NCBI GenBank assembly: GCA_019623805.1
Contig: CP053680.1
Location: 2,334,001 to 2,398,000, forward strand
From: Gammaproteobacteria bacterium (ex Lamellibrachia satsuma)
GTDB taxonomy: Bacteria; Pseudomonadota; Gammaproteobacteria; Chromatiales; Chromatiaceae
Direction of reading: 5' to 3'
DNA length: 64,000 nt
Part shown: in pieces, positions 17,199 to 27,932 of the stretch
Layout of the letters: each line of letters starts with the position of its first letter
How positions within the stretch are numbered: the stretch's first letter is position 1
Position numbers and translations under genes: made by a program
Notes under the pieces: generated by a model
What the model was told of the DNA's origin: nothing
What the model saw: only the letters and a program-made list of their open reading frames with translations
Databases searched by the model: none

Positions 17199-19036
17199 GG
17201 TCTGGCCTCCTTGAGCAGGTAGCGATCCATTACCTTGCGGGCGATAGGGGCGGCCACAGAGCCGCCGTGGCCGCCGTTTTCGACGATCACCGCTACCGCA
17301 ATTCTGGGCTCTTCCACCGGCGCGAAGGCGATGAAGAGGGCATGGTCACGTTTGCGTTTCTCCACTGTCTCTTCATCGTACTCTTCATCCTGCTTGACGG
17401 TGAAGACTTGTGCGGTACCGGTCTTGCCTGCGATGCCGTAGTGATCCGAGCGAATGCGCCGGGCGGTGCCGCGTTGACCCTCGATCACCTGCTGCATAGC
17501 TTGGATGACTTGCTCCCAATGTTCCGGATCCACCTGTGAGAGTTGGGTGCTCTCCATCCGGGTCGTTTCGCGGCTGCCGTCCGGAAGATCGATGCTCTCG
17601 ACCATCCGCGGACGGATGCGTTGGCCGCGGTTGGCCAGACTTACGGTGGCGGCGGCAAGTTGCAGCGGGGTGGTGAGAAAGTAACCTTGCCCGATGCCGG
17701 TGATCAGCGTCTCGCCAGGGTACCAGGGTTCCCGTCGGGCTTTGCGTTTCCATTCGCGGCTGGGCAACAGTCCGGACCTTTCACCTGTCAGGTCGATGCC
17801 ACTTCTGCTGCCAAAACCGAATGTGGTGAGAAAATCGTGCAGGCGGTCGATGCCGAGAGTTCTGGCAAGTTCATAATAGTAGACGTCGCAGGACTGGATA
17901 ATGGCATCCTCCATCGCCATCTGGCCGTGGCCGGTTTTTTTCCAATCCCGGTACTTATGATCGTGCCCGGGTAGCTGGTAGAAGCCGGGGCAATAGGTCT
18001 GCTGATTGAAACTGACGACGCCTTTCTCCAGACCGGCCAGACCAATGAAGGGTTTTACCGTTGAGCCTGGAGGATATTGGCCGCGGATCGCCCGGTTGAA
18101 AAGGGGCTTGTCCAGCGAGTCACGCAGCGTCTTGTAGGCCCTGCTGCTGATGCCCTCGACGAAGAGATTGGGGTCGTAGCCGGGCTTGCTGACCAGCGCC
18201 AGCACCCCGCCGGTGCGGGTGTCGATAGCGGCCACCGCGCCGTTGTAGTCTTTCAGGGCCTCCATAGCCGCCGCCTGCAGATCCATATCGAGAAACAGGT
18301 GCAGGTTTTCACCGGGCTTGGGTGGCTGATTTTCCAGTACCCGAAGTACCCGCCCTTTGGCATTGACCTCCACCTGCTGCAGGCCGACGCTGCCGTGTAA
18401 CTGGTTTTCATAGGTCTTCTCCACACCGTTTTTTCCGATGTGGGTGGTGCCGCTGTAGTTCGAGGCATCAATCTGCTGCAGTTCCTGCTTGTTGATGCGG
18501 CCCACATAACCCAATACATGCGCGGTCTGCTCTTGCAGCGGGTAGTCTCGTAGCAGTTTGGCATGCACAACGACCCCCGGAAATCTGTGCTGATTCACCG
18601 CAAATCGTGCCACCTCCTCATCACTCAGGCGCACCCGGATGGGAATGCTGTCGAAACGCCGCCGTTGCTGACGCAGTCGCTTGAAGCGTTTCCGGTCATC
18701 CTCGTTGATGGGAATGATCTCCGACAGTGCCTGGATCGTGGCTTCGATGTCCGGGGTCTTCTCTGGGGTGATATCGAGACTGTAGGCAGGCAGATTCTGT
18801 GCCAGGATGGTGCCATGGCTGTCGTAGATCAATCCTCGGGTAGGTGGACGAGGTTCCAGTTTGACCCGGTTATCCAGGGAGAGTGTGGTGAAATGCTCAT
18901 GGTTCAACACCTGCAGATAGAGCATCCTGGTGAGCAACAACAACAGTGTCAGTGTGACGATTATCGCAGCCACAATGATCCGCCCCATGAAAAACTGGCT
19001 TTCGAAGAGGTGGTTTTTTATCGATAACTGGGGCAC
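17195..19036 (-). CDS. mrdA: Penicillin-binding protein 2
   Basis: This is a transpeptidase of about 613 residues partnering RodA. A TM segment (VAAIIVTLTLLLLLTRML) is followed by a pedestal domain (PPTRGLIYDSHG, AVNQHRFPGV). The transpeptidase carries SxxK (PPGSTVKP), SCD in the SxN position and AGKTGTAQV. The start was placed at GTG 19036, 8 bp after mreD, because the encoded cytoplasmic head PQLSIKNHLFESQFF parallels E. coli PBP2. An ATG at 18988 would begin right at the membrane segment. The frame stays open up to 19447, but that extra part is antisense-like sequence overlapping mreD. Confidence 0.95.
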   Translation of the reverse strand: MPQLSIKNHLFESQFFMGRIIVAAIIVTLTLLLLLTRMLYLQVLNHEHFTTLSLDNRVKLEPRPPTRGLIYDSHGTILAQNLPAYSLDITPEKTPDIEATIQALSEIIPINEDDRKRFKRLRQQRRRFDSIPIRVRLSDEEVARFAVNQHRFPGVVVHAKLLRDYPLQEQTAHVLGYVGRINKQELQQIDASNYSGTTHIGKNGVEKTYENQLHGSVGLQQVEVNAKGRVLRVLENQPPKPGENLHLFLDMDLQAAAMEALKDYNGAVAAIDTRTGGVLALVSKPGYDPNLFVEGISSRAYKTLRDSLDKPLFNRAIRGQYPPGSTVKPFIGLAGLEKGVVSFNQQTYCPGFYQLPGHDHKYRDWKKTGHGQMAMEDAIIQSCDVYYYELARTLGIDRLHDFLTTFGFGSRSGIDLTGERSGLLPSREWKRKARREPWYPGETLITGIGQGYFLTTPLQLAAATVSLANRGQRIRPRMVESIDLPDGSRETTRMESTQLSQVDPEHWEQVIQAMQQVIEGQRGTARRIRSDHYGIAGKTGTAQVFTVKQDEEYDEETVEKRKRDHALFIAFAPVEEPRIAVAVIVENGGHGGSVAAPIARKVMDRYLLKEARP

Positions 19037-19044
19037 GGGCAGGG

Positions 19045-19533
19045 TCAGCGGATGCGGAAACGGCGGCGGATGTCGCGCAGGACGATGTAGATCCAGGGCC
19101 AGAGCAACATGCCCACCACCGGCGTCGCCCAGTACCAGAGAGTGGGCGCTGGATAACCCGCGGCTCCTGTGGCCCAGATCGCCAGAAGCCGCTCCACCAG
19201 CAGCAGCACAAAGATTGTGAATATCTGCTGGCGCAGAGGCAGCACCCGCACCCGACGGTGAAGTTTGAGGGTCAGATAGGCGACCAGCGCGAGTCCAAGG
19301 GCGTGCTGCCCCAGCAGGGTGCCGGTGAGGACGTCGAGGAGAATGCCGGTGAGCCAGCCGACACCCACGCCGAAACGTTCCGGCAGTGCCATGCACCAGT
19401 AGATCAGGATCAGCGTGACCCACTGAGGACGGTAATTGATTGCCCACTCAGGCAGGGGGATCACCGTAAGGACAAAACCGGCGGCGAGGGTGAGGTAGAC
19501 GATATAACTTCGTCTCGGCTGCTGGGCGATCAT
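19045..19533 (-). CDS. mreD: Rod-shape determining protein MreD
   Basis: This 162-residue protein has five to six hydrophobic segments and the normal MreD length. Recognisable features include RPQWVTLILIYW and GWLTGILLDVLTGTLLGQHA. It is an inner-membrane elongasome component linking MreC, PBP2 and RodA. It overlaps mreC by 4 bp and precedes mrdA by 8 bp. Confidence 0.95.
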   Translation of the reverse strand: MIAQQPRRSYIVYLTLAAGFVLTVIPLPEWAINYRPQWVTLILIYWCMALPERFGVGVGWLTGILLDVLTGTLLGQHALGLALVAYLTLKLHRRVRVLPLRQQIFTIFVLLLVERLLAIWATGAAGYPAPTLWYWATPVVGMLLWPWIYIVLRDIRRRFRIR

Positions 19534-20420
19534 TGCCTTGCCTCATCAGGATCAGCAGAGGATTCGGGACTCGTTGCGGCTTCCTGCAACAGGTCATCGG
19601 GATTCAGTGTCCAGACCAGCAGCACCTCCCGGATACGATCCAGATGGGCGGTTGGGCGGGCAGAGACCGTGGCGAAATGTTGTCCCGGTTCGTGATGGAC
19701 ATCGGTGATTTCAGCGACCGGATAACCCGGTGGAAAGCGTCCGCCCAATCCGGAGGTGACCAGCAGGTCTCCTGGCCGGATATCGGCATTGTTCGGTAGA
19801 TGGGGCAGTTCGAGTTCGTTGATCAGCCCGGTGCCCAGGGCGATGGTGCGCAAGCCGTTGCGATTGACCTGTACCGGCAGGGCGTGCCGGGCATCGGTGA
19901 TCAACAGCACAGTGGAGGTGATGGGATCGGTATGGATGACCTGGCCAACCACAGCATTGGCGTCCACCACCGGCTGGCCGTTGAAGGTGCCGGAGGTGTC
20001 GCCTTTGTCGATGATCACCTGCTGGCTGAATGGGTTCTGCTCCACTGCAACCAACTCGGCAATCAACACCCGTTCGCCGATCTTGAAGGTGGAGTCGAGC
20101 AGCCCACGCAGGCGCATGTTTTCCGCCTCCAGGGCCTCGAATTTCAATAGTCTGCCACGTAGCTCCAGGTTCTCCCGGGAGAGGCGCTCCCGATCCGTCT
20201 GGATCTGCCCCCTGGTTGAGAAGGCATCACCCATCTCTTCCACCAGGGAGGCTGGAAGGGTGGCGAGATACTGTATCGGATAGAGGGCGACCGCGAGCGC
20301 CGAGCGCAGGGTCTCCAAATGGTTCTGTCGATGGTCCAGTACCATCAGGACAATGGAGAGGATCGCCGCGCCGAACAGGCGGGAGGTGATCGATGGTCCC
20401 TGTGTGAATATCGGTTTGAT
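19530..20420 (-). CDS. mreC: Rod-shape determining protein MreC (apparent AUC start)
   Basis: This is a MreC protein of about 296 residues: an N-terminal membrane anchor, a coiled coil (RERLSRENLELRGRLLKFEA) and a periplasmic beta-domain with QVIIDKGDTSG and TSGLGGRFPPGYPVA. The first ATG in frame (20345) would cut the anchor in half. Upstream, in frame and without a stop, the sequence reads IKPIFTQGPSITSRLFG, aligning with E. coli MreC MKPIFSRGPSLQIRL, so the initiator position is an ATC codon at 20420. A GGAAAAGGG purine run lies 10 bases before it. No ATG, GTG or TTG occurs in frame upstream before the stop. Confidence 0.9.
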   Translation of the reverse strand: MKPIFTQGPSITSRLFGAAILSIVLMVLDHRQNHLETLRSALAVALYPIQYLATLPASLVEEMGDAFSTRGQIQTDRERLSRENLELRGRLLKFEALEAENMRLRGLLDSTFKIGERVLIAELVAVEQNPFSQQVIIDKGDTSGTFNGQPVVDANAVVGQVIHTDPITSTVLLITDARHALPVQVNRNGLRTIALGTGLINELELPHLPNNADIRPGDLLVTSGLGGRFPPGYPVAEITDVHHEPGQHFATVSARPTAHLDRIREVLLVWTLNPDDLLQEAATSPESSADPDEARQ

Positions 20421-20465
20421 TGCCGGTAAACCCTTTTCCAGATTAGTATCAATACTCAGTCAGCG

Positions 20466-20526
20466 CGCAGGAGCGGGGTCCCGGCGCGATCATGCCGAGG
20501 ATTGCGGGCGGGTCGCCGCTCCTGCG
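20466..20526. repeat. GGAGCGG-type palindrome in the mreB-mreC spacer
   Basis: CGCAGGAGCG (20466-20475) is the exact complement of CGCTCCTGCG (20517-20526), with a GC-rich interior. The AGGAGCGG...CCGCTCCT theme recurs at 53350-53418 and 62368-62396. It could slow transcription between mreB and mreC. Confidence 0.65.
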
Positions 20527-20546
20527 GATGATAGAGACTGACTGGC

Positions 20547-20566
20547 TTCCCGCCGGGCGGCGGGAA
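20547..20566 (-). repeat. Stable hairpin just after mreB
   Basis: TTCCCGCC-GGGC-GGCGGGAA forms a perfect 8-bp stem 5 bp after the mreB stop. No T-tract follows, so it looks like a 3'-end stabiliser or a partial attenuator rather than a full terminator. Confidence 0.6.
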
Positions 20567-20571
20567 ACGGT

Positions 20572-21645
<1,074 letters not shown>

Positions 21646-21782
21646 TTATGAGAAATCGGGCTATCGGAGGCGACAGGGTGGCAGGATGCCTGACCCTGAT
21701 CCGAATGACCAGAAGAAACCGTAAAAACGGGTAATCTATCAATGGTACGGGTATTGAGCAAGAAAACCGGGTCGCAAAATTC

Positions 21783-21842
21783 ACTTGGGATGCAAAAGTT
21801 GCAGTTGCTGGAAACGGTCTATACTTAATATAAATCCCAAGT
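21783..21842. repeat. 9-bp inverted repeat flanking a putative promoter
   Basis: ACTTGGGAT (21783-21791) and ATCCCAAGT (21834-21842) are perfect complements 42 bp apart. They enclose TTGCAG (21799) and TATACT (21820), a weak -35/-10 pair with a 15-bp spacer, for the small gene at 21898. Confidence 0.45.
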
Positions 21843-21897
21843 AAAAAACTGGGGTATTAGGTTGGTGCATGCCGAAAATCATTTGCGGGAGGTTGTT

Positions 21898-22071
21898 ATG
21901 ACAATGCCTAAACCAACAAAAGTAGAGAAACTGAGCCAGGATATCTGCATGCGTGAGATTCCCCTTTCGGAGATGGGAGTGCCGGAAGCAGACGATTACA
22001 TCCTGAACTATTGCGGTACAGAGTTTTATGCAAAACAGGCTGAAAATGAGGTGAAAAAGCAGAAAAAGTAG
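21898..22071 (+). CDS. Small protein of unknown function (57 aa)
   Basis: The start at 21898 is chosen because GGGAGG lies six bases upstream; an earlier in-frame ATG at 21862 has no such site. The 57-residue product (MTMPKPTKVEKLSQDICMRE...) contains two cysteines (DIC, NYCG), an acidic middle and a strongly basic tail (EVKKQKK). No membrane segment or signal peptide is seen. It is followed by a hairpin and a T-rich stretch, so it looks like a complete monocistronic unit divergent from mreB. I do not recognise a family. Confidence 0.55.
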   Translation: MTMPKPTKVEKLSQDICMREIPLSEMGVPEADDYILNYCGTEFYAKQAENEVKKQKK

Positions 22072-22080
22072 TGATTTGAG

Positions 22081-22109
22081 CAGATAAAGCATTTATCTGT
22101 CCGCTTTTT
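22081..22109 (+). terminator. Terminator-like hairpin after the small gene
   Basis: CAGATAAA-GCA-TTTATCTG is a perfect 8-bp stem 9 bp after the stop, followed by TCCGCTTTTTG. The stem is AT-rich and the T-run is five bases away, so strength is uncertain. Confidence 0.5.
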
Positions 22110-22300
22110 GCTGTGTGATCGCCTCCTGTCAGGCGGGGTACTCTACCCGGCTATGTTTGCACTTGGCTTGCAGGTTTTTTCATCAGTTTCAGTCAGGTTT
22201 TCTTCTCCCAACGATTTGCCAGTCCAAAATGGCATATATCGAGTAAAGCTCCATCGTCCTGGATGGTCTCCCCTTTTTTCAAGGTAATGGGTACCTCAAG

Positions 22301-22380
22301 TTTCGGAGTTCAAGCCATCCTGAAAAGATGAAGGGCGATGTTGAATTCATCTGGTAGGGTGCGCTATGCGCACCATGATT
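22301..22380 (+). repeat. Dispersed repeat, copy A, with terminal GTGCGC palindrome
   Basis: This begins TTTCGGAGTTCAAGCCATCC and ends GGTAGGGTGCGCTATGCGCA + CCATGATT. The first 63 bp match 8944-9004 (minus). The last 28 bp match 39391-39418 (minus orientation) and 41568-41590. The remainder of 22110-22713 shows no gene, RNA or clear promoter. Confidence 0.8.
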
Positions 22381-22713
22381 GCTTTGGCCGCAACGTCGTA
22401 GTGGCTGATGTGTGAATTCCCCAAGGCATTAAAGTTCCACCAACCAATGCCGATACCCAACCCATGTATATCCACTTTATCAGCCTGTTATCGCACCAAT
22501 TTCGCAGCAGATCACAGGTTTTTGCTGGCAGACAATGCCGTACCCTCTCACGCTGCGAGGATGACTAGAGGTGATCTGTAAGCAGGATATTCAGACCGAA
22601 TTTTATCCCTCACTACTGAGGCAGTGCATATCAACACGGACATTAATAATGGGTAGCTACGGCGTATTTGATAACCCATAGCTGGCACCCGCGCGCAAAG
22701 GAACAATAGGCAG

Positions 22714-25700
22714 TTGTCCGAAAAAAACCCATCCACTCCACCCATAGATCGGCTGCTGGCTGGCAAGCGGCTCAAGCAGTTGCAGCTGCGCGTGGTGCTG
22801 GGCATGCTGATCACCAGCATCCTGATTGGTACGGTTTCCACACTGCTGCTCTACCAGTCTCAGGCGGAACAGCTGGAAACTGCAATACTGTTCGAAGTGG
22901 CGCTGCAGAAGACAGCCATCAAATCAGAGATCACCCGCCTCAAAAATCTTGCCGCACAGATCACCAGCCGCAGCCGCATCCGTCAGGAATTGGAAAAATA
23001 TCAAAATGGTCTGATCGGACTGGATGCACTGAATGCCTTTTCCCGTTCCAAGCTTGCGGATGCACTGCGTCTGGCGCCGGATATGGTTGGCATCAGTCGT
23101 CTGGGTAACGATGGCCGGTTGCTGATAGAGGTTGGAGAGGCCATCCCGAAATCACTCAGGCCGATGGATTTTCGCGCTGACTCCATCCATCTCGGGATGC
23201 CTGGGCTAGTCGACGGCCGCCAGCGGCTGGTTGTCAGTGCGCCCATCATCAATCCAAAAGGCAACAAAGTCGGGATAGATCTGGTGGCATTCGATACGCA
23301 TCGTATCAGCGATGCCATCCAGGAATTTACCCGGCGCCAGCAAAGTCGTGGCAGTGTACAGATTGGTACGCTTGGTTCTGCGGGTGTGGAATATTATTTC
23401 GCTTCCGGCGAGGTCGAAAAATCAGATATCAGAGGCTTTCTTGATAGTGAAGTACATGAAGCTCTGGCTGGAACCGCAGAAGGCTTGCATGTCGTTGAGA
23501 CTGCACGCGGGGGCAGCATCATCGTTCACCAGAAGATCGGCAATTCATCCTGGGTCTTGCTGTTTATTAATCAGGCGAATGATTTTTATGCGCCTGCGCG
23601 AACACACGCGGCCTATGTCGGTTTCTCCGTATCTATTCTGGTGTTGATCGGTATCTTCCTGACCCTGCGCCTGGTACGCCCTCTGGTGGATCACGTCTCG
23701 CTTGAAAACGACCGAAACAGGAAGCTGCTGGACAAGGTACAAGTCAGCGAAGAACGCCTGCAATCAATACTGGATAACACCTCTTCGGTTATCTATCTGA
23801 AAGATAGCGATGGAAAATACCAGCTGATCAACAGACGCTTTGAAGAGCTGTTTCAAATATCCCTCGAGGAAATCTCCGGCAAGACCGATTACGAAATCTT
23901 CCCCAAAGAAACTGCCGACGCTTTCAGGGCTGTTGATAATAAGGTACTTGAGACAGGGGAACTTCTGGAACTTGATGAACAGGCACCGCACGATGATGGT
24001 AACCATGATTACCTCTCGATCAAGTTTCCTCTCTATGACGCAGCAGGTAACACTCAGGGTCTATGCGGGATATCCACGGACATTACCGAACGTAAACAGG
24101 CCGAATTGTCCTTGGCAGAGAGCCAGGCACGCTACCGGGATCTGGTAGAAAATACCCATGACTGGATCTGGGAAGTGGATGAACTGGCCCGCTATACCTA
24201 CGTCAGCCCCAGGGTCATAGACTTCCTCGGTTATGAGCCGGAAGAGATCCTCGGCCGCACCCCGTTTGAGCTGATGCCAGCCGAAGAGGCAGAACGCGTT
24301 AGCGAACTGTTCAGTAAAATTGCAGAGGCCCACCTCCCGTTCAATGCCATCGAAAACGTCAACCTTCATCGCGATGGTCGCCGTGTAGTGCTTGAGACCA
24401 GTGGCACCCCGATTTTCGGACCCGACGGAGAATTCAAGGGCTATCGTGGTACCGACCGGAATATCAGTGAGCGCAAGCAACTCGAACAGCGCGAGCGGTT
24501 GCGTCTGCAGATCCTGGAAAAGATGGCGCAGGACGAGCCACTGAAACAGGTGCTGGAGACACTGGTACAACTGGTTGAGTCTGAAATGCCGGGTGCTCTG
24601 TGCTCTGTCCTTCTGCTGGACAAATCAGGACAGCACCTGCTCAATGGCGCCGCCCCCAGTCTGCCGGATTTCTACAATGAGGCAATTCATGGCACCAAAA
24701 TTGGCAGTGGTGTCGGCTCCTGCGGGACTGCCGCATACGAAAACCGCCAGGTGATTGTTGAGGATATCCAGCAGCATCCCTATTGGCAGCCCTATGCCGA
24801 ACTGGCAGCACGGGCCAATCTGGCAGCCTGTTGGTCAGAGCCCATTCGTGATCGTCAGGGTAAAATATTGGGCACTTTTGCCCTCTACTACCATGAGCCG
24901 AGGGTACCACAAGCCTCTGAGATCGAGCTCATCACCCAGCTCGCACATCTGGCAGGTATTGCAATCGAACACCATGCCAATGAGAAGGCACTACGTGCCA
25001 GCGAAGAAGGCCTGCGCGCCGAAAGAGATTTTGTCGATGCGGTGGTGGAAGCGGCCGGTTCGATAATCGTTGTAATGGACAGGGATGGAAGAATCGTTCG
25101 TTTCAATCATGCCGCAGAAGAGATAACAGGTTATTCCTTTGGGGAGATGCAGAATCAGCCTATCTGGGAAAGCCTGATTCCCGATGAGATCCGTGAGGAC
25201 GTTGAAGGTGTCTTCAATAATCTTACCGCCGGCAACATTGTCGGCAACTACGAAAACGAATGGCTGATGAAGGATGGTTCGCGCCGCCTGTTCCACTGGC
25301 GCAACACCGTGCTGCAAGAGGCAGATGGCAAGGTCACTCATGTGGTATCACAGGGTTACGACATTACCGATATACGCAAAACCCAGCAGGCACTTGCCCT
25401 GCATAAAGACAAACTTGAGCATCTGGTGAATGAGCGTACCGCCGAGCTGGAAGAGATTACTGCCTATAACCGCACGCTATTTGAAACCTCGCCCATTGGC
25501 CTGGTCCTGTGCGACATGGATGGCAGACTTGTGGACGTCAACCCTGCCTACCTGAGAATCATCGGCTATGACGAAAACGAGGCCAAAACGCTTTCGTATT
25601 GGGATATCACCCCGCATGATTTTGAGCAAGAGGAAGCCTTGCAACTTCAGACATTGCAGGAGAGCGGACGCTACGGTCCCTATGAAAAGGAGTACCTGCA

Positions 25701-27762
25701 CAAGAGTGGAAAACGCGTTCCGGTACGCCTCAGTGGCCAGCTGATCGAGCAACATGGCAGGCAATACATCTGGTCTTCAGTGGAAGACATTTCACAACGC
25801 AAGCGAATGGAAAATGACCTGCGCGAGAGTGAGGCAAACCTTGCGCAGGCGCAGACCATTGCACACCTGGGCAGCTGGCATCTGGATATCCTTAACGACC
25901 AGCTGAACTGGTCAAAGGAAACCTACCGGGTCTTTGGCATGGAAGTGGATTCTCCGGTCAGTCTGGGGAATTTTGTGGCCGCCCTTCATCTTGAGGATAC
26001 CGACCGGGTACTGGATGCATGGGACGCCGCGCAGCTGGGTGCCCCCTACGATATCGAACACCGTATTATTGCGGACGGCAAAGAAAAATGGGTGCGGGAA
26101 CGGGCAGAGATCCACTTTAATGATCAGGGGAAGGCGATCTCTGCGCTAGGTACAGTGCAGGACATCAGCAGTCTCAAGCTGGCGGAGCACGCCACTCAGG
26201 CGGCGCTGGCCGAGGCACAACGCCTGGCAAAGGTTCGCAGTGATTTCGTGGCAAACATGAGTCACGAGATTCGCACCCCGTTGAATGGGGTGCTGGGTCT
26301 GGCGAAGATGGGTGAGCGGGGAGTTACCACTGAGAAAGCACAGGAGATATTTGCACGGATCACTCTCTCTGGCCGGCACCTTTTGCAGGTAGTCAACGAC
26401 ATTCTCGATTTCTCCAAGATAGAGGCCGGCAAGCTGGTGATTGAAAAACGCCCCTTAAAACTGATTGCCTCAGTGGATAGAGCGGCCGGCTTGGTAAAGA
26501 GCCAGATGCAGGAGAAGGGGTTGTCGTTTCATCTCGATTTTGCCGATGGATTACCATTATGGGTGAAAAGCGATGCGTTGCGGTTGGAGCAGGTCCTGCT
26601 CAATCTGCTCTCCAATGCCGTGAAGTTCACGCAGCAGGGTGAGATTAGACTGATTGTCGAGGCGCAGAATCAAACCCTGTTGTTTCGGGTGAGCGACACT
26701 GGGGTCGGGATGGCAGAAAGCCAGCTGGCCCAGTTGTTCCAGCCCTTTGAGCAGGCAGACAGTTCCACTACCCGGCGTTTTGGTGGAACCGGCCTGGGCC
26801 TGTCGATCAGTATCAATCTTGCCAGGATGATGGGGGGTGATATCCAGGTAAAAAGCCGTTTGGGCAGTGGCAGTGAATTTATTCTGAATCTCCCTCTGGA
26901 ACCTGCCACAGCTGTACCCGATGCTGCAGCGCAGGCAGTGCCAGCAACTGGTCAACGTCTGAAGGGAATACGCCTGCTGGCCGCAGAGGATATCGAGGTC
27001 AATCGGCTGATACTGGCCGACCTGTTCGACCAGGAAGGTGCCCAGGTCGTATTTGCAGAACACGGACAGCAGGCGCTGGATCTGCTGCAGGAACAGGGGG
27101 AAAATGCCTTTGATGTTGTGCTGATGGATATTCAGATGCCGGTCATGGGCGGCTATGAGGCAACGCAGCGGATACGCGAATTGTCAGCGAAATTACCCGT
27201 AATCGGATTGACCGCACATGCGCTGGCTGAAGAAAAGGCCCGCTGCATGGCATGCGGGATGGTCGATCATGTGGCGAAACCCATAGATGCAGATGAATTA
27301 GTCAATGCCATCCTGCAGCATGTTTCAAGCAGTGTTTCAGATTTGCTTTCTCATACCGCAGCGGGGTATCCGTCGTTGAGTGAGAATCTCTCTGACCAAC
27401 CCATATACCAGGATGAGAATCCCCCGGTCGATTGGGAGGCGCTGCGTAAACGCTATCGCGGGCGAGAAGGCTTCATCACGAAACTGGCGCAAACCGCGCT
27501 CAACAGCTGTAAGGAAACACCGGAAAAACTGCGCCAGGCGATGCATGCTCACGACAGCATGCAATTGAGTTTTCTCGCCCATGGCCTGAAAGGTGTCGCA
27601 GGCAACCTGGAAGCAAACAGATTGTATCAACTGGCTACCCAGGTCGAGACCAATGCGAAACAGGGCGGCACTGCGACAGATCCCGTTGCCAACGAACTGG
27701 CAGCGGCCCTGGAAAATGTGTTGGCTGCACTTGCCGAACAAGTCAAGGTGACTGCTGTATAA
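22714..27762 (+). CDS. Giant hybrid sensor histidine kinase (Cache-like sensor, 5 PAS, GAF, HisKA, HATPase, REC, HPt)
   Basis: This is a 1682-residue inner-membrane phosphorelay kinase. Order: TM1 about 27-48, a large periplasmic sensor to about 298 (double-Cache-like size), TM2 299-318, PAS about 345-455 and 470-590, GAF 595-750, and PAS 770-885, 915-1030 and 1049-1160. Then come HisKA with H1184 (NMSHEIRTPLN), HATPase 1285-1400 (GTGLGLSISINLA), a receiver with D1472 (VLMDIQMPVMGG) and an HPt with H1623 (AHGLKGVAGNL). All phosphotransfer residues are present. The start is TTG with AAAGGA upstream. No cognate DNA-binding regulator is adjacent, so the HPt must pass phosphate to a regulator elsewhere. 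Confidence 0.9.
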   Translation: MSEKNPSTPPIDRLLAGKRLKQLQLRVVLGMLITSILIGTVSTLLLYQSQAEQLETAILFEVALQKTAIKSEITRLKNLAAQITSRSRIRQELEKYQNGLIGLDALNAFSRSKLADALRLAPDMVGISRLGNDGRLLIEVGEAIPKSLRPMDFRADSIHLGMPGLVDGRQRLVVSAPIINPKGNKVGIDLVAFDTHRISDAIQEFTRRQQSRGSVQIGTLGSAGVEYYFASGEVEKSDIRGFLDSEVHEALAGTAEGLHVVETARGGSIIVHQKIGNSSWVLLFINQANDFYAPARTHAAYVGFSVSILVLIGIFLTLRLVRPLVDHVSLENDRNRKLLDKVQVSEERLQSILDNTSSVIYLKDSDGKYQLINRRFEELFQISLEEISGKTDYEIFPKETADAFRAVDNKVLETGELLELDEQAPHDDGNHDYLSIKFPLYDAAGNTQGLCGISTDITERKQAELSLAESQARYRDLVENTHDWIWEVDELARYTYVSPRVIDFLGYEPEEILGRTPFELMPAEEAERVSELFSKIAEAHLPFNAIENVNLHRDGRRVVLETSGTPIFGPDGEFKGYRGTDRNISERKQLEQRERLRLQILEKMAQDEPLKQVLETLVQLVESEMPGALCSVLLLDKSGQHLLNGAAPSLPDFYNEAIHGTKIGSGVGSCGTAAYENRQVIVEDIQQHPYWQPYAELAARANLAACWSEPIRDRQGKILGTFALYYHEPRVPQASEIELITQLAHLAGIAIEHHANEKALRASEEGLRAERDFVDAVVEAAGSIIVVMDRDGRIVRFNHAAEEITGYSFGEMQNQPIWESLIPDEIREDVEGVFNNLTAGNIVGNYENEWLMKDGSRRLFHWRNTVLQEADGKVTHVVSQGYDITDIRKTQQALALHKDKLEHLVNERTAELEEITAYNRTLFETSPIGLVLCDMDGRLVDVNPAYLRIIGYDENEAKTLSYWDITPHDFEQEEALQLQTLQESGRYGPYEKEYLHKSGKRVPVRLSGQLIEQHGRQYIWSSVEDISQRKRMENDLRESEANLAQAQTIAHLGSWHLDILNDQLNWSKETYRVFGMEVDSPVSLGNFVAALHLEDTDRVLDAWDAAQLGAPYDIEHRIIADGKEKWVRERAEIHFNDQGKAISALGTVQDISSLKLAEHATQAALAEAQRLAKVRSDFVANMSHEIRTPLNGVLGLAKMGERGVTTEKAQEIFARITLSGRHLLQVVNDILDFSKIEAGKLVIEKRPLKLIASVDRAAGLVKSQMQEKGLSFHLDFADGLPLWVKSDALRLEQVLLNLLSNAVKFTQQGEIRLIVEAQNQTLLFRVSDTGVGMAESQLAQLFQPFEQADSSTTRRFGGTGLGLSISINLARMMGGDIQVKSRLGSGSEFILNLPLEPATAVPDAAAQAVPATGQRLKGIRLLAAEDIEVNRLILADLFDQEGAQVVFAEHGQQALDLLQEQGENAFDVVLMDIQMPVMGGYEATQRIRELSAKLPVIGLTAHALAEEKARCMACGMVDHVAKPIDADELVNAILQHVSSSVSDLLSHTAAGYPSLSENLSDQPIYQDENPPVDWEALRKRYRGREGFITKLAQTALNSCKETPEKLRQAMHAHDSMQLSFLAHGLKGVAGNLEANRLYQLATQVETNAKQGGTATDPVANELAAALENVLAALAEQVKVTAV

Positions 27763-27932
27763 AAGCGCTCGCATCACAATGGCAATCTTTATAAACACTG
27801 TGACGCACAGGTTGAAATTTGGTTGGAATTCTGTCGGATGAAACCGTAAAAAATGAAATTAATCTATCAGTTCAAGAAGGGAAAGATAGCCATGCAAAGT
27901 CATGGCTGCGCATCAATAGTTAGACTAGTAAA

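Noticed and set aside
19037..19447. N-terminal extension of mrdA (137 extra codons)
   Set aside because: The extension overlaps mreD on the same strand in another frame and has low-complexity, Arg/His/Ala-rich, non-PBP2 sequence; the GTG at 19036 gives the expected length.
20547..20566. Full rho-independent terminator after mreB
   Set aside because: The stem is strong but no T-run follows, and mreC needs transcription from upstream.
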